Shown: positions 11,737 to 22,090, numbered from the stretch's first letter. The stretch: DNA of 64,000 bases from Carnegiea gigantea (GCA_029747015.1 JAKOGI010000574.1:307501-371500); one strand, 5' to 3'. Numbers and translations: made by a program. Notes: generated by a model from the sequence alone, not told the origin.

Positions 11737-12867
11737 ATCCAGCAGCTTCCTAAAGTTTCCAAAAAGGGGAACATTAGTAAAGCTTCTAACGAAAAAGGAG
11801 ACTAAAAATAAAAGGAAGGGGGTATTAAAAAAATAATAGAAGTGGCTCTCTCTAGGCTGAACAAAAAAAGGTGCAACAGAAAGCTGCAAATTAGGCAAGG
11901 ACTCAGCAAGGGTAATAGGAAATGGACAAAAAGTGTATATTGCAGTGAATTCATCATCGCAGCAGTGAATGACCAAAAAAATTCAAATTATCGTCCTCGC
12001 ATTAACATTGTTGGAGAATTTTTTCAGACTATTATAACACTCTGGAGAATTGTTGGACAAAAAGAACACCTTGGATAATTGTGCACTAAATGGCCCCAAA
12101 AAAAAACGAAAGAGACATTCTGACAAATCTTGAAAGATTAACGCCATGGCTGCTTGGCACAAGAAGCTCTGGACAAAAAAGATTGCAGAAAAAAAAAAAA
12201 GCTTGCTCTTTTTAATATTTTCTATGTCTTTCCGAGCAAAATGTTAAGGCTTCACTATCATCTTGGCTATGAAGGTTGAAAGCAATTATCGATTTTTTGG
12301 GTAGAAAAGATATCCAGAAACGGGAAAAGATTTTGGGAAGATGAAAGTATTTGAAGAAAAAAAGAATCACCTCTAGTTGAAGCACACTTAATAGAGGTGA
12401 AATAGATGCATTGGAGGTAACTGTAGATGGGTTTATATTTCCCCTGAGGTCCTCTTTTTGTAATCTGGTGCTTGAGTCAATATCGTTGAATTGAACGTAT
12501 CGCCCACCCCAAATAGCGCATTCAATTCAAACGGTTGCGTAATCTTGGGTGACCCAGCACAGGGCCATAATATAATTTTGGCGTCAAATGTCAAGTTAAA
12601 GTCGGGTTGGACAAGGCCTAGAATAAAAAGGATGGACGGTGCTAATAGTTGGTTCTTTGCAATTTTAATGGCGGATTGGCGTACAAAAAAAATGCGGCGC
12701 CTAAAATGGCACGTTCAAAAAAAAAAAAATTGATACATCGGTCACGCTCAAACGACAAGTGTTGTATGTGACCTTGTCTCGAGAGGGCAATTTGTAGGCA
12801 CAAATTATTCGTGCTGTAACTCAAAATTAAATTAAATTAGTTATCTGGCCAACCCTTTTAATTAATT
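11737..12867. other. Noncoding DNA between repeat arrays
   Basis: No recognisable gene. Contains short homopolymers (poly-A near 12190 and 12718) and the end of the array. It may be the 3' part or U3 of the same retroelement as the arrays, but no diagnostic motif was found. Confidence 0.4.
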
Positions 12868-13260
12868 TAATCAAGTCCAAGACTCACAAGTCAAAGTTCA
12901 AAAACTCACGGTCAAGTCTAAGATGAAGTCCAAACGACTTTCAAGTCCAGGCTCAGTTAAAATTGTTTTTTTTTTTTTTGTTTCAAGTAAAAGTCCAAAT
13001 TAAGGCGGAAAGATGACTATCAAGTCAAGTTACGACCTAAAAGCCTGAAAAGCGTCCAAGTCAACGGCGCGATCAAAACTAGGTCAAAGTCAAAATCAAA
13101 ATCAAAAGTCAAGACCTACATCGACTTTATAAGTCAAACGTTTTAAACGACTCTCAGTTAACATCCGGTCAAAACTCGCAAGCGATTCCCAAGTCAATGC
13201 TCGGCCCAAGTCCGAGAGACTCCCAAGTCAAAGTCAAAGTCAAAGTCAAATCATAAGCAA
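12868..13260 (+). repeat. Second cluster of GACTnnnAAGTCA words
   Basis: The same word class as at 8.2-9.7 kb recurs here (gactcacaagtcaaag, gactatcaagtca, gattcccaagtcaa), ending in a run of agtcaa units at about 13219-13239. Finding it on both sides of the two other arrays suggests that all belong to one element. Confidence 0.6.
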
Positions 13261-13329
13261 AAACAACGAAAGTAAAGCAATCCGGGGTGAGCCTGATTGA
13301 AATGCCCCAAGCCTAAAACCCAAGTCAAG

Positions 13330-13640
13330 GCCACATCTTGACTTTAAATGGGGGAGGGAGTTTTTTCCCTATAAATAGGCCCCTACCCGTTTTTATTCTA
13401 AGGTTGGAAAATCCATCCTGAAAAGGAGATATGAATCAAATGATCATTGTTTAAAACAAAATTCACAGAGATTGTAACCCAATTCATTCAATTGAACCAA
13501 TAAAAATTCAATCTTTATAATTTTCACGATTAAACTAGGGTAATGGTATTTATGTTATTTGGATTTGATTAGAAAATTTCACTAGATTTGTACAAGTAAT
13601 CTTATTATGTTGAAAATTTCAGTTTAAAAAACTTTTTGGA
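13330..13640 (+). promoter_or_regulatory. LTR-like promoter with TATA box
   Basis: A G-rich segment (aaatgggggagggag) at about 13345 is followed by ctataaataggcccc at about 13369, a good plant TATA context, and then by an A+T-rich R/U5-like stretch (cacagagattgtaaccc, aataaaaattcaatc) resembling retroelement LTR leaders. No paired LTR was found, so this may be a solo or 3' LTR. Confidence 0.4.
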
Positions 13641-14293
13641 TTGCATATTCAGCTTGATGATTTGTATTTTCAGTGTTTGGCTGCGGGATGATTTGTATTT
13701 TTCAGTATTTAGCTACGATATCCTTTAAGCTTTTACCAATACCTTTTTTCTTATACATCCTTACTAGTCTTAGCCCAAGATGGAACTATGGGTTGAGAAT
13801 AGCTTCTTTCTTGGTAGTTAAATGAGGTTACATGGGAGAGATAGCTCCATTGTGATGCTCATAGTGTCTATTGTATTTTTGAAGTTAATATTGGAGAAGA
13901 TGTAGCTAATCATGCTTCGACAACATCCTGTCCAGGGGTGCAATTTCCAATTTGGTTCACCTGTCCAGGCAGTCCGTAGTAGTGGCATTTTCATAATCCA
14001 ATTGTGATACAAGACCAAATATGGCCAAACCAATGGATGTAGTGTCTTTGAGGAGGTCCATGCCTTGTCCAGGTTTTCTTCCTGGGGAAGATCCCTCGGT
14101 GCACTGGGGGGGGGGAGTGGTTTATTCTTCTAGAAACATGATTTGTAGCTGGTGTGAACAGTCCCAAAATACGCCATCAGGTTGTCCAAAATTTATTTGC
14201 TTACACAGATACATTTGACTACGAGTCATGCATAAGAAACATCACTTTGCATTACCATCAACATCCGCCTTTAGATTTCCTCTCTGCATTTCT
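13641..14293. other. Noncoding DNA, nothing recognised
   Basis: A 12-G run lies near 14108. No coding signal was found on either strand. Confidence 0.4.
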
Positions 14294-14640
14294 ATGATGC
14301 TCAGACTTGGCTCTTCAGTAGCTATACCTCTATTGACAAAACATGACATGAAACGAGTAATGGACAGATATTTGGGTTGGACATGCTCATCGACCCTTGG
14401 ATGTGGCAAAGCTATCAACATCAAGTATTGGGTACAAAGATATTGATGGGGGGAGGGGCGAGGGAGGGAGGGAGAGAGAGGAGGGGAAAAGAGCGCACAC
14501 ATGACAAAGAAAACTTCTTTAAAGCTTGCTTCACACTTCTAAGCTTCGAGTGCACTTCTTGCTCTTCTGCTTGGCATCTCTCTTCTTTGTTTCTCTCTTG
14601 CCCCTAGTCTAGGGTATGCCTTTTCATAGTTGGGCGCCTT
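14294..14640 (+). repeat. Dispersed repeat, copy 1
   Basis: Related in sequence and order to 21713-22090. Shared words include tatgatgct...gacttggctctt, a gacatga/acatgag segment, tggcaa(a)gctatcaacatcaag, a purine-rich G/A tract, agcttg...cttcttgctcttc, and a cttttcac/cttttcat...ttgg end. Function unknown. The purine tract (about 14446-14490) is low complexity. Confidence 0.55.
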
Positions 14641-15049
14641 TGGCTCTAATTAGCTGCGATCTAGTTTTTAAAACGAGCTCGGCACACACCGAGGCGCATA
14701 AGGTCCCAAAGCAGCGAGGTGTAATGCACGAGGCGAACGTGCACGCATCAGGAATGGCGAGGCGCACTATATGCAAAATTTTTAAAAGTCATTCCCATTT
14801 TGCAAAGCAAATTTTGCAGAAATAAGTTAAGAAAATGCATTAAAAAATTCTTAGACGTCAATATAACCACTAACACCGCAAATAACCTTAAAATATTATC
14901 TTTTTCATCGTAGTTCTCAATGCGCACACGTACCATACAAGCAAATGTAACTTGAGAGTCTCAATTTCTCGATCTTTTTAGAATGACTACTTTAAAGTAT
15001 GGCCACGGTACAAGGAGTAATTTCTTGGAATGGTGACATAACATTGAAA
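14641..15049. other. Intergenic DNA with a GC-rich patch
   Basis: The patch at about 14685-14770 has several gaggcgca/gaggcg words. No gene was recognised. Confidence 0.4.
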
Positions 15050-15631
15050 TTTGACTTTTGTGATGAGTCTTAATCATTGGAGAGAGGATAGTATCTTTGC
15101 AATTTCTTGGTGGCAAAGAGGATTTTGCCCCCAAGGCAATGGTGAGATTGTGTGGCCGCTAAGCTCTAAGGGGTCATTAGCGTCAAGAGTTTTTGTTCCA
15201 CACAATTTGAACCTTAGATGTCGAGATTGCTTGCCAAGTCCTTTCAGAAGTCTAAAGCTCCTACAAAAGTGTGCTTTTTTGCTTGGGCAGCCACCATAGG
15301 CAAGATTCCTATGGAAGGCATGCTTAAAAGAAGAAATTTTAGCGGTCCAAGTAGATGCTCTATTTGGTTGGAGGAGGAAGAAATTGTTGATCATCTCCTT
15401 GTACATTATCGGTGGGTTTCTCACTTGGGATTTATCTCTCTCTAATGGGAGTTAGTTGGTTTTCAACCTTCTAATGTGAGAGATGTGGTAGTGGCTTGGA
15501 GGAGAAGGGATGGGAAGCATTGGATCCTTGGAGTTTGGAATATGGTTCCTTTGGCTATTTGGTAGGCTACTTGGAAGAAGAGAGATCGACGTATTTTTTA
15601 GGACAAAGCCTTATCATTTAAGAATTAAGCG
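15050..15631 (+). pseudogene. L1-type LINE 3' fragment (zf-RVT end), left half
   Basis: The C-terminal part of a plant L1-like ORF2. At about 15240-15440 the text APTKVCFFAWAAT, then GKIPMEGMLKRRNFSGPSRC, then EEIVDHLLVHY is typical of the zinc-binding zf-RVT region after the reverse transcriptase. The second Cys of that CxxC motif reads Trp here and the final motif Cys reads Tyr. Downstream, NVRDVVVAWRRR and GVWNMVPLAIWW are also family-typical. Frameshifts and stops are frequent. The Copia element at 15632 splits it; the text resumes at 19108. Confidence 0.75.
15627..15631. repeat. Target site duplication aagcg (left, Copia)
   Basis: Identical to 19103-19107; the pair flanks the Copia element exactly at its TG...CA ends. 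Confidence 0.9.
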
Positions 15632-15760
15632 TGTTGGGTTTCGTGAGCCCAAAATCCGAGTACCTCACGGTGGGAACCGTGCTACACAGACACGGACGTA
15701 TCAAGACGAAGAGGGCATAAAAAACGACACGGGTGTGCCGTGCCATGTGGCCTGGGTGAA

Positions 15761-15778
15761 CCGTGCCACGTGGCACGG
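15761..15778. promoter_or_regulatory. 18-bp palindrome with G-box core in U3
   Basis: CCGTGCCACGTGGCACGG is its own reverse complement and centres on CACGTG, the plant G-box recognised by bZIP/bHLH factors. It lies about 120 bp upstream of the TATA box. The same palindrome is at 18647-18664 in the 3' LTR. Regulatory use is inferred. Confidence 0.6.
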
Positions 15779-15894
15779 TCGTGCCCCGTGTCTTTTTGCC
15801 GCCTCTTTCGGTAGGGCTAGGGTTTCTGTCCGAGGGGGATTCCTCCTGGCGGCTAGGTTCTACTCTAAAGGGGAAAACCCTACTGTTTAGACCC

Positions 15895-15902
15895 TATATA
15901 AA
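15895..15902 (+). promoter_or_regulatory. TATA box of the Copia 5' LTR
   Basis: tatataaa within accctatataaagaggg; conserved at 18773-18780 in the 3' LTR. Confidence 0.75.
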
Positions 15903-16232
15903 GAGGGTCAAGCCTATGATCTAAATCACTCCAGTACTCATACATACATTGAGAGGTAGAAGTACTTTGTGAGAGATTACAATAGAGAGGTTGTAATCTA
16001 CTCTTAAATCAAATCACTGGGGTGATTGTGATCGTGTTGTATTCTTCCTGCTCATAGTGAATTGTTCTGGTGCTGTCGCCGTCTCTGTGGTTTTTCCCCG
16101 GCATTGGTATTCCAGTTAAATCTCTTGTCTTATTTCTGTTTTCTTTTTTTCATGTTATTCACTTGAATTCTGAATCTCTAACTCATCCTATCGCTTCCGC
16201 TATTATTGTTGCTTCTAATTATTCCTAACAAG

Positions 16233-16244
16233 TGGTATCAGAGC
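16233..16244 (+). other. Primer binding site 1 (tRNA-iMet)
   Basis: TGGTATCAGAGC lies two bases after the 5' LTR end and complements the 3' end of initiator methionine tRNA, the usual Copia primer. Confidence 0.9.
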
Positions 16245-16473
16245 GATGGTGCGTTCGGCTAGGCGACAAGGTGTGGCATGGTGGACCCCCATGGACGAGC
16301 TTGGTGAAGTGACAACACAGGTGTTGATCGAGCGGTAATACGCGTGCTGCAGCGCGGCTCGATGGCGTGGATAAGCTCTTGATGGTTGTTTGACCTTGGT
16401 AAAAGCTTCCGCTCAAGGGGGAGCTTGTGCGTTGATGTGGTGTGAAAAGAGAACTCATGTGTGAGGGGGAGAT
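16245..16473 (+). repeat. TRIM-like internal domain with purine tract
   Basis: A short noncoding segment without Copia coding text. It contains gacgagcttggtgaagtga, then ctcttgatggttgtttgacc, and ends in a purine tract gtgagggggagat at 16461-16473, immediately before a small LTR. This is the make-up of the internal region of a terminal-repeat retrotransposon in miniature. Its own left LTR is missing; the outer Copia LTR and primer site stand in its place. Confidence 0.65.
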
Positions 16474-16653
16474 TGTTGGGAATATCACACATGAGTAAAG
16501 AAGTCCACATCGGGAGTTTGAAATGAGGGTCATGGTATATAAGTCAAGTGGGCTACTCCTCCTATGCCAATTTGGTTTTAGGATGGACCTCACTTGTGCT
16601 TGTTGCCATGGGCCTTGGTTGAAGTGGGCTCATTTTCTTGGATCTCCCCCACA
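16474..16653 (+). repeat. Small TRIM-type LTR (180 bp)
   Basis: Starts TGTTGGGAATATCACAC, ends CTCCCCCACA, with a purine tract directly upstream and a second primer binding site directly downstream. It contains a possible TATA-like tggtatataagtc at about 16530. Its length suits a TRIM element. Confidence 0.75.
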
Positions 16654-16655
16654 AG

Positions 16656-16667
16656 TGGTATCAGAGC
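16656..16667 (+). other. Primer binding site 2 (tRNA-iMet)
   Basis: A second TGGTATCAGAGC, two bases after the end of the small LTR. Two primer sites in one element are abnormal (see findings). Confidence 0.85.
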
Positions 16668-16756
16668 AAGGATGTACTTTCAATGAGAACTGCTATGTTA
16701 TCCTTGGGAAGAATTCTGTTGTTCCTTCTACCGATAGGTAATCAGGAAGATGCCGT

Positions 16757-18440
16757 GTGGAGGTAGAAATGGAGACCGTTACAGCTCAAGGTGGAGCTGC
16801 TAATCATCCCAACAGGGAAGACCAGGTTACTGAACCTGGAACCATCAGTCCCAATCAACCTCAGGAGGAGGTTGCCCGTACTATAGCTCGTGATCGTCCT
16901 CGAAGGGAGATCAGGAGACCTGTCTGTTACAACGATGATGAGGGGCTGATAGCATACGCACTTTCGGTTGCAGAGGAAGTGCCTGAAGGTGCTGAACCTT
17001 CAAATTATACTGAAGCAATCACTTGCCCAAGTTCACCTAACTGGATCCTAGCTATGCAAGAAGAGATGGAGAGTCTGCAAAAGAACCGAACCTGGGAACT
17101 CTGTGAACTGCCTAAAGGCCGAAGAGCCTTAACTGCCAAGTGGATATACAAGAAGAAAGAAGAATTCCTGGAGTTGAAGATGCAAGATGGAAGGCACGGT
17201 TGGTTGTTCGTGGTTGCAACCAAAGGGAAGGTATTGACTACAATGAGGTTTTCTCCCCTGTTTTAGACATACCTCTATTCGAGTGCTTCTTGCATTTATC
17301 ACGTTGTTTGACTTGGAGTTGGAGCAGCTTGATGTGAAAACAGCATTCCTACATGGAGAGTTGGAAGAAGAAATTTACATGAGACAACCTGAAGGGTTTG
17401 CTATTCCTGGGAAGGAACAATTGGTGTGTAAATTGCAAAAGTCCTGTATGGACTCAAGCAAGCTCCAAGGCAGTGGTATAAACATTTTGACACGTTTATG
17501 ACCGATAAAGGGTATACACGCAGTAGATATGACATTTGTGTGTACTTTAGACAGTATTCTGATGTACATTATTTATCTACTGCTGTATGTCGATGATATG
17601 TTGATTGCTTCTAAGGACAAGACCTTAATTGGCATGTTGAAATCTCAACTCAGTAAGGAGTTTGAGATGAAAGACTTGGGTGCAGCAAAGAAAATACTGG
17701 GCATGGAGATCCACAGGGATCGGAAAGCAGGTAAACTGTACTTGTCTCAAGAAAGGTACCTTGAGAAAGTACTAAGTAAATTAACATGGACAACTGCAAG
17801 GCAGTTTCCACTCCACTTGCTGCACACTTCAGATTGTCTGCGGGATGCTGCCCGCAAACAGAGGAAGACATCAGAAGAATGTCCAATGTACCTTATTCTA
17901 GTGCTGTTGGTAGTTTAATGTATGCTATGGTTTGCACTAGACCAGACTTATCACATGCTGTAAGTGTGGTAAGTAGATATATGCACAATCCGGAAGGATC
18001 ACTGGGAAGCTGTGAAATGGATCCTTCGATATGTGAAGGGTACTATAGGGAAGAGGTTGGTGTTTGATAAAAACAAAGCTGTTACATCCGATGTTGTAGG
18101 CTTTGTTGATGCTGATTATGCTGGTGATTTGGATAGGAGGAGGTCCATATCTGGGTATATCTTCATCATGTGTGCAAGTGCTATCTCCTGGAAAGCATCA
18201 TTGCAGTCTATTGCAGCCTTGTCTACTACAGAAGCTGAGTACATTGCTGCTACTGAAGGGGTGAAGGAAGCTACCTAGCTAAGGGCCTTGTGATTGAGCT
18301 CGGAGTCCCACAAGCTCCGACTGTGGTGAAGTAACAGTGAAAGAGGTTCACACGTCAGAAAATCCTGCAGACATGTTAACCAAGCCTCTACCATTGGCTA
18401 AGTTCGAGCATTGCTTGGACTTAGGGCATTCACAGCCACT
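16757..18440 (+). pseudogene. Copia pol relic: reverse transcriptase and RNase H
   Basis: Only the 3' half of a Copia polyprotein. About 16757-17150 is the linker after integrase and the start of RVT_2 (PNWILAMQEEMESLQ, ALTAKWIYKKK). 17150-17270 reads ARWKARLVVRGCNQ...DYNEVFSPV in a shifted frame; 17290-17500 has LEQLDVKTAFLHGELEEEIYM; about 17577-17610 carries the catalytic LLLYVDDML, and 17640-17780 LSKEFEMKDLGAAKKILGMEI. From 17890 come YSSAVGSLMYAMVCTRPDLS and, to 18278, RNase H text including GFVDADYAGDLDRRRS and ALSTTEAEYIAATEG; the tail ENPADMLTKPLP lies near 18360-18400. At least five frameshifts and stops are seen. The YVDD box itself is intact. Gag, protease and integrase catalytic regions are missing. 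Confidence 0.9.
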
Positions 18441-18522
18441 AAGTGCCCATCGGGGCATTGCCCCTTGGGGGGCGTCACCCTTCGGGGTGCGATGACGGAG
18501 TCAGAGTGATTGGAGATTTTGG

Positions 18523-18536
18523 TCCAAGGTGGAGAT
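18523..18536 (+). other. Copia polypurine tract
   Basis: tccaaggtggagat directly precedes the 3' LTR, the usual plus-strand primer position in Copia elements. Confidence 0.75.
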
Positions 18537-19102
18537 TGTTGGGTTTCGTGGCCCAAAATCCGTTAGTACGGCTACCGTGCTAACACAGACACGGCGTGTC
18601 AAGACGAAGGACGCCAAGTCGAAGAGGGCAGAAAAAACGGGGGGTGCCGTGCCACGTGGCACGGTCGTGCCCCGTGTTTTTCGCCCTTTCGGAAGGCGGT
18701 TGGGTTTCTGTTAAGGGGGATTCCATGGCGGCTAGGGTTTCTCTAAAGGGGAAAACCCTACTGTTTAGACCCTATATAAAGAGGGTCAAGCCTAGGATCT
18801 AAATCACTCCAGTACTCATACATACATTGAGAGGTAGAAGTACTTTGTGAGAGATTACAATAGAGAGGTTGTAATTCTGCTCTTAGATCAAATCACTGTG
18901 GTGATTGTGATCGTGTTGTATTCTTCCTGCTCATAGTGAATTGTTCTGGTGCTGTCGCCGTCCGTGGTTTTTCCCGCATTGGGTTTTCCACGTTAAATCT
19001 CTTGTCTTCTTATTTCTGTTTTCTGTTATTCACTTGAATTCTGAATCTCTAACTCATCCTATCGCTTCCGCTATTATTGTTGCTCTAATATTATTCCTAA
19101 CA
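18537..19102 (+). repeat. Copia 3' LTR (566 bp)
   Basis: Pairs with 15632-16230. TATA at 18773-18780, palindrome at 18647-18664, ends CCTAACA. About 33 bp shorter than the 5' LTR, mostly through U3 and U5 indels. Confidence 0.93.
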
Positions 19103-19107
19103 AAGCG
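19103..19107. repeat. Target site duplication aagcg (right, Copia)
   Basis: Matches 15627-15631 exactly. Confidence 0.9.
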
Positions 19108-19385
19108 CTATATTTTTTGAGTTTGTTGTATAGTTGGAGTGTGTCGAGCTCAATTGTAACAAAATTGAACTTTTTGGCTTTTGTAGATTGCATTATGGAT
19201 GAGAGCTTAAGGGCATAATGTTTTTTGTATTCGCCACCTTTTGTACATAGGTGACATTCCCTTGGTGTCATTTTTATACATCTCACCCCCTCTGAGATGT
19301 TGATGTGGTAGTTTCCGGTGAAGCATGCCTCAGGCGGCATTTTTAAACTAAGGCTGTGATATCCCCCTCTCTTCATATTGGCTGA
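19108..19385 (+). pseudogene. L1-type LINE 3' fragment, right half
   Basis: Removing the Copia insertion and one aagcg rejoins the LINE text begun at 15050: here it reads ALYFLSLLYSWS...FLAFVDCIMDESLRA and stops near 19211. The following 170 bp, including ttttgtattcgccaccttttgtacat, look like its 3' UTR. No clear poly(A) tail or target duplication was found. Confidence 0.6.
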
Positions 19386-19599
19386 ACAGCAAGAATAGAG
19401 AATCTAATATATCCTTTTTTTAGGGGTAAGAAATTAGTCAATTAGAATATATTGATTACCACTATCGAAGTTTTGATAAAAATAGGAATATTTACATAGG
19501 TCTATGCCACATCAGAAGACTTATAAGCCTCTGATAATCTAGAGCGTATGTTGTCACAACCCCGACAAAAAAAACATGCTAACTGATTAAACCTGAATA

Positions 19600-19960
19600 T
19601 GATGCCTCTCCCCAAAGAGCTTAATTGCCTGGTCTATGCTTATTGCTTGGTTTGGTGTTGTTGTTTGGTGTACTAGATCATTCCTCTGTGGCCAGTTTTC
19701 ATGCCGCCCTGCAGTAATCATAGCTTTACTATGCTTCTCAATTTTCCTATCCCCATTAGATGCTTAGCAGCCATCTTTGTTGGTGTATAAAACTTGTGTA
19801 ATAGAACTTGAATCTGCAGCCTTGAAAAGATTATGGCCTTAATTTTCCTGTGCAAAGGAGCATTCAAAGAGGATGTGTTGCAGTGACACACTGAACCCTC
19901 TATAGTAATGACAAATAAGGCAGTTAATTGGCAAAATAGAGATGGAGTTGACAATATTTT
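19600..19960 (-). pseudogene. L1-type LINE fragment (zf-RVT), minus strand
   Basis: Translated on the minus strand, the stretch gives CHYYRGFSVSLQHILFECSF, matching the C...C...H...C pattern of the zf-RVT zinc region, followed after a stop by GRHENWPQRNDLVHQTT, a weak match to the usual W..RN.L.F segment. It contains several stops and no other element parts. Confidence 0.5.
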
Positions 19961-20164
19961 GGAGAGGTGATGGCAACTCTAGAGAGCATATGCATTAGAC
20001 TAAGCAGATTGAAGATGAGTATTTGGAATGTGAGTTCAAACATTCAAATAACAGAGACGCAACGTCAGGAAGGAAGTCACCATGGTGCACTGGCGAATTG
20101 CAGTCCTTAGGGTTGAGAAATTTAGGTACTGGGCTCAAGAGACAAATAGTACAGGTTAAAGAAG

Positions 20165-21250
20165 AAAAGGGGATACCAACGAGGACATTGTTCATTGTAT
20201 AAGAGTTGGGTCACAGTTTTTAGGAGACTGTCTTCTAGAGTTTTGTGTGACAAGAAGATGCCAGTCAAACTGAAGGGAAACATTTTATCGGATGATGGTT
20301 GGACGCCGGTCTTACTCTATGGTTTTCAGAGTTTGTTTTGGGCGGTAAAAAAAGAGTCAAGTCCAAAAGATGATGGTCGCAGATACCGAGGATGAGGATG
20401 GTCCATTGGACGTGTGGCCATATAACATTGGATTGATAAGAAATGAAGTGATTATAGAGAAGGTGTGGTTGCATCAATTGAGGACAAGATGCGAAGGCAA
20501 GACACATATGATTTGGTAACACCATGTAGAGGAGCTTAGATGGCCTTTGTAAGGAGGTGTGAGAGGGTTCACATTTCAGTGTGTACGAGAGGCAGAGCCA
20601 GACTTAAAGAAAACTTGTGATGAGGTTATCAAATAGAATTGACCCATCTAGGACTTGTAGAGGACATGGCCAAGATAGGAGTTTTTGTAGGTGTAGAGTT
20701 AAGGTTATAGACCTTAGGTAGTGACTCGTAGTTTGTTTTTGTTGCTAAGCTTAGCGACGCACATGTCTTTTGAGTTAGAGTTTGTAGAGGGCTTACTTGT
20801 TTTGAATTGGTTTAATTGTGATGTGTGCTGGCTTTTAGGTTTGGAAAAGTTTGTTTCCACTACGTCTTATAAACATTTTACTACCTACTAGGTCTTTGTG
20901 CTAGTCATACTTTATATTCTCTTCGCGTTACTCCATTTACTCAATTTATTAGTATTTAGCTATGTATATATTGTTGACTTAGTTATTTGTCCTTTTTCGT
21001 GCTAAACAAGGTTTCATACACACCCTTGAATTTTTATATGATTGTTTTGTCTGTGAATTTTTATATAATTTTTTCCTTTTGCTTTGGTAGCTATTGCTAC
21101 TGTTTTCTGGCTTTTGAAATGCTTTGTATTTTAAAAGATTTCAAACTTCAAAAATAATTTCCTCAAAAATTCTTTTGTTTGGGGCTTTTGGAATCGGCCC
21201 TCTTTATGGGTAGCGAATGCTTACAGAGGTAAGGCTACTTTAACATTTGA
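20165..21250 (+). pseudogene. RTE-type LINE 3' fragment
   Basis: A 5'-truncated, decayed RTE-clade non-LTR retrotransposon. From 20168 the frames give GDTNEDIVHCIRVG, then SRVLCDKKMPVKLKGN, LLYGFQSLFWAVK, MRMVHWTCGH and CRCRVKVIDLR, colinear with the end of the RTE copy at 33423-37924. The 3' UTR continues to the ggcttttggaatcggcc and acagaggtaaggct words at about 21184-21230, which also match that copy's 3' UTR. The terminal TTG repeats are not recognisable here. Confidence 0.75.
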
Positions 21251-21337
21251 ATCTTTTAAGACTGACAAAAGCGGGATCCAAACTGGGAGTAGTTGTTATT
21301 GTATACCTAGAGTATTTGGTGCATATGGCCCATGTTA

Positions 21338-21531
21338 GGCTCTATTCTTTTTCGTGGTTTAATGACCCAACTACTCCTTCCCACACCCACCCACTCCTTC
21401 CCCCCTTCCCTTTTTTTCCCACACTTAAACAAAAATATCATTACTTCCCGCCCTTCCCACCCTTCCCCCCCTTTCCCACTTTTCATCCATCCCATCCCAC
21501 ACCCATCATTTCCACTGAAAAGAACAGGGCC
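21338..21531. mobile_element. Tourist/Harbinger-like MITE (194 bp)
   Basis: Terminal inverted repeats GGCTCTATTCTTTTT (left) and GGCCCTGTTCTTTTC (right, reverse complement), flanked by tta at 21335-21337 and 21532-21534, the PIF/Harbinger target duplication. The interior is an almost pure pyrimidine tract (ccttccc/ccactcc units). No coding capacity. Confidence 0.75.
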
Positions 21532-21712
21532 TTAGTACAGAGTGCTTAGGGACTGTTGGTGGGTTCCAGACCAAGTCAGCCCAAGGCACCTTAAACATGC
21601 TGCTGCAGGGGCCAATGGAACCACTTTGGCAGTGTACTGTCCATCCTTGGTGGCTTCAGGAGTTGCCAACAAAGGCCGTGCTTCATAACGTCATTCATTT
21701 TAGCCAAATTTT

Positions 21713-22090
21713 TGTGTATGATGCTTGGACTTGGCTCTTGAACCAGTCATCTCCTTGTCGACATGAGGTGAAATGGGTAAGATACTGTATCTGGCTCGAA
21801 CACGCTGATTGGCACTTTAGACATGGCAAGCTATCACATCAAGGTAATCGTGCACAAAGGAAATTGATTTTTTTTGGGGGGGGGGAGGGGGGAGGGTAGA
21901 AAAGGGGTGCACATGAATAACATGACGGGAAAAAACCTTCTTTGTGTGGAGCTTGCACCAGTTCCCGAAGCTTTGACAGCTTCTTGCTCTTCAGCTTCGT
22001 CTTCCATTTTTGTTGTCTCTCTTCCTCACACCCTCTCTTGTGCGCGTGCCACAGGCTAGTGTTTGCTTTTTCACAATTGGCTTCTGCGCT
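21713..22090 (+). repeat. Dispersed repeat, copy 2
   Basis: Colinear with 14294-14640 as described there; the purine tract is at about 21870-21905. Confidence 0.55.

Larger units (their letters stand above)
15632..16230 (+). repeat. Copia 5' LTR (599 bp)
   Basis: Starts TGTTGGG, ends CCTAACA. Contains an 18-bp perfect palindrome with a CACGTG core (15761-15778), and a TATA box tatataaa at 15895-15902 followed by the presumed transcription start. Compared with the 3' LTR the R/U5 part is nearly identical, whereas U3 upstream of the TATA box differs by several insertions and deletions. Confidence 0.93.
15632..19102 (+). mobile_element. Copia LTR retrotransposon, internally deleted and chimeric
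   Basis: A complete insertion bounded by LTRs (15632-16230 and 18537-19102) that start TGTTGGGTTTCGTG and end CCTAACA, with 5-bp target duplications aagcg. A tRNA-iMet type primer binding site follows the 5' LTR and a purine tract precedes the 3' LTR. The interior is only about 2.3 kb. It holds a TRIM-like segment (16231-16653), a second primer binding site, and a broken 3' part of pol. Gag, protease and the integrase core are absent, so the copy is non-autonomous. It sits inside an L1 fragment and is therefore younger than that L1. Confidence 0.93.

Noticed and set aside
13641..14250. Short frames in both directions as small genes
   Set aside because: No conserved motif, mutual overlap, and position between repeats.
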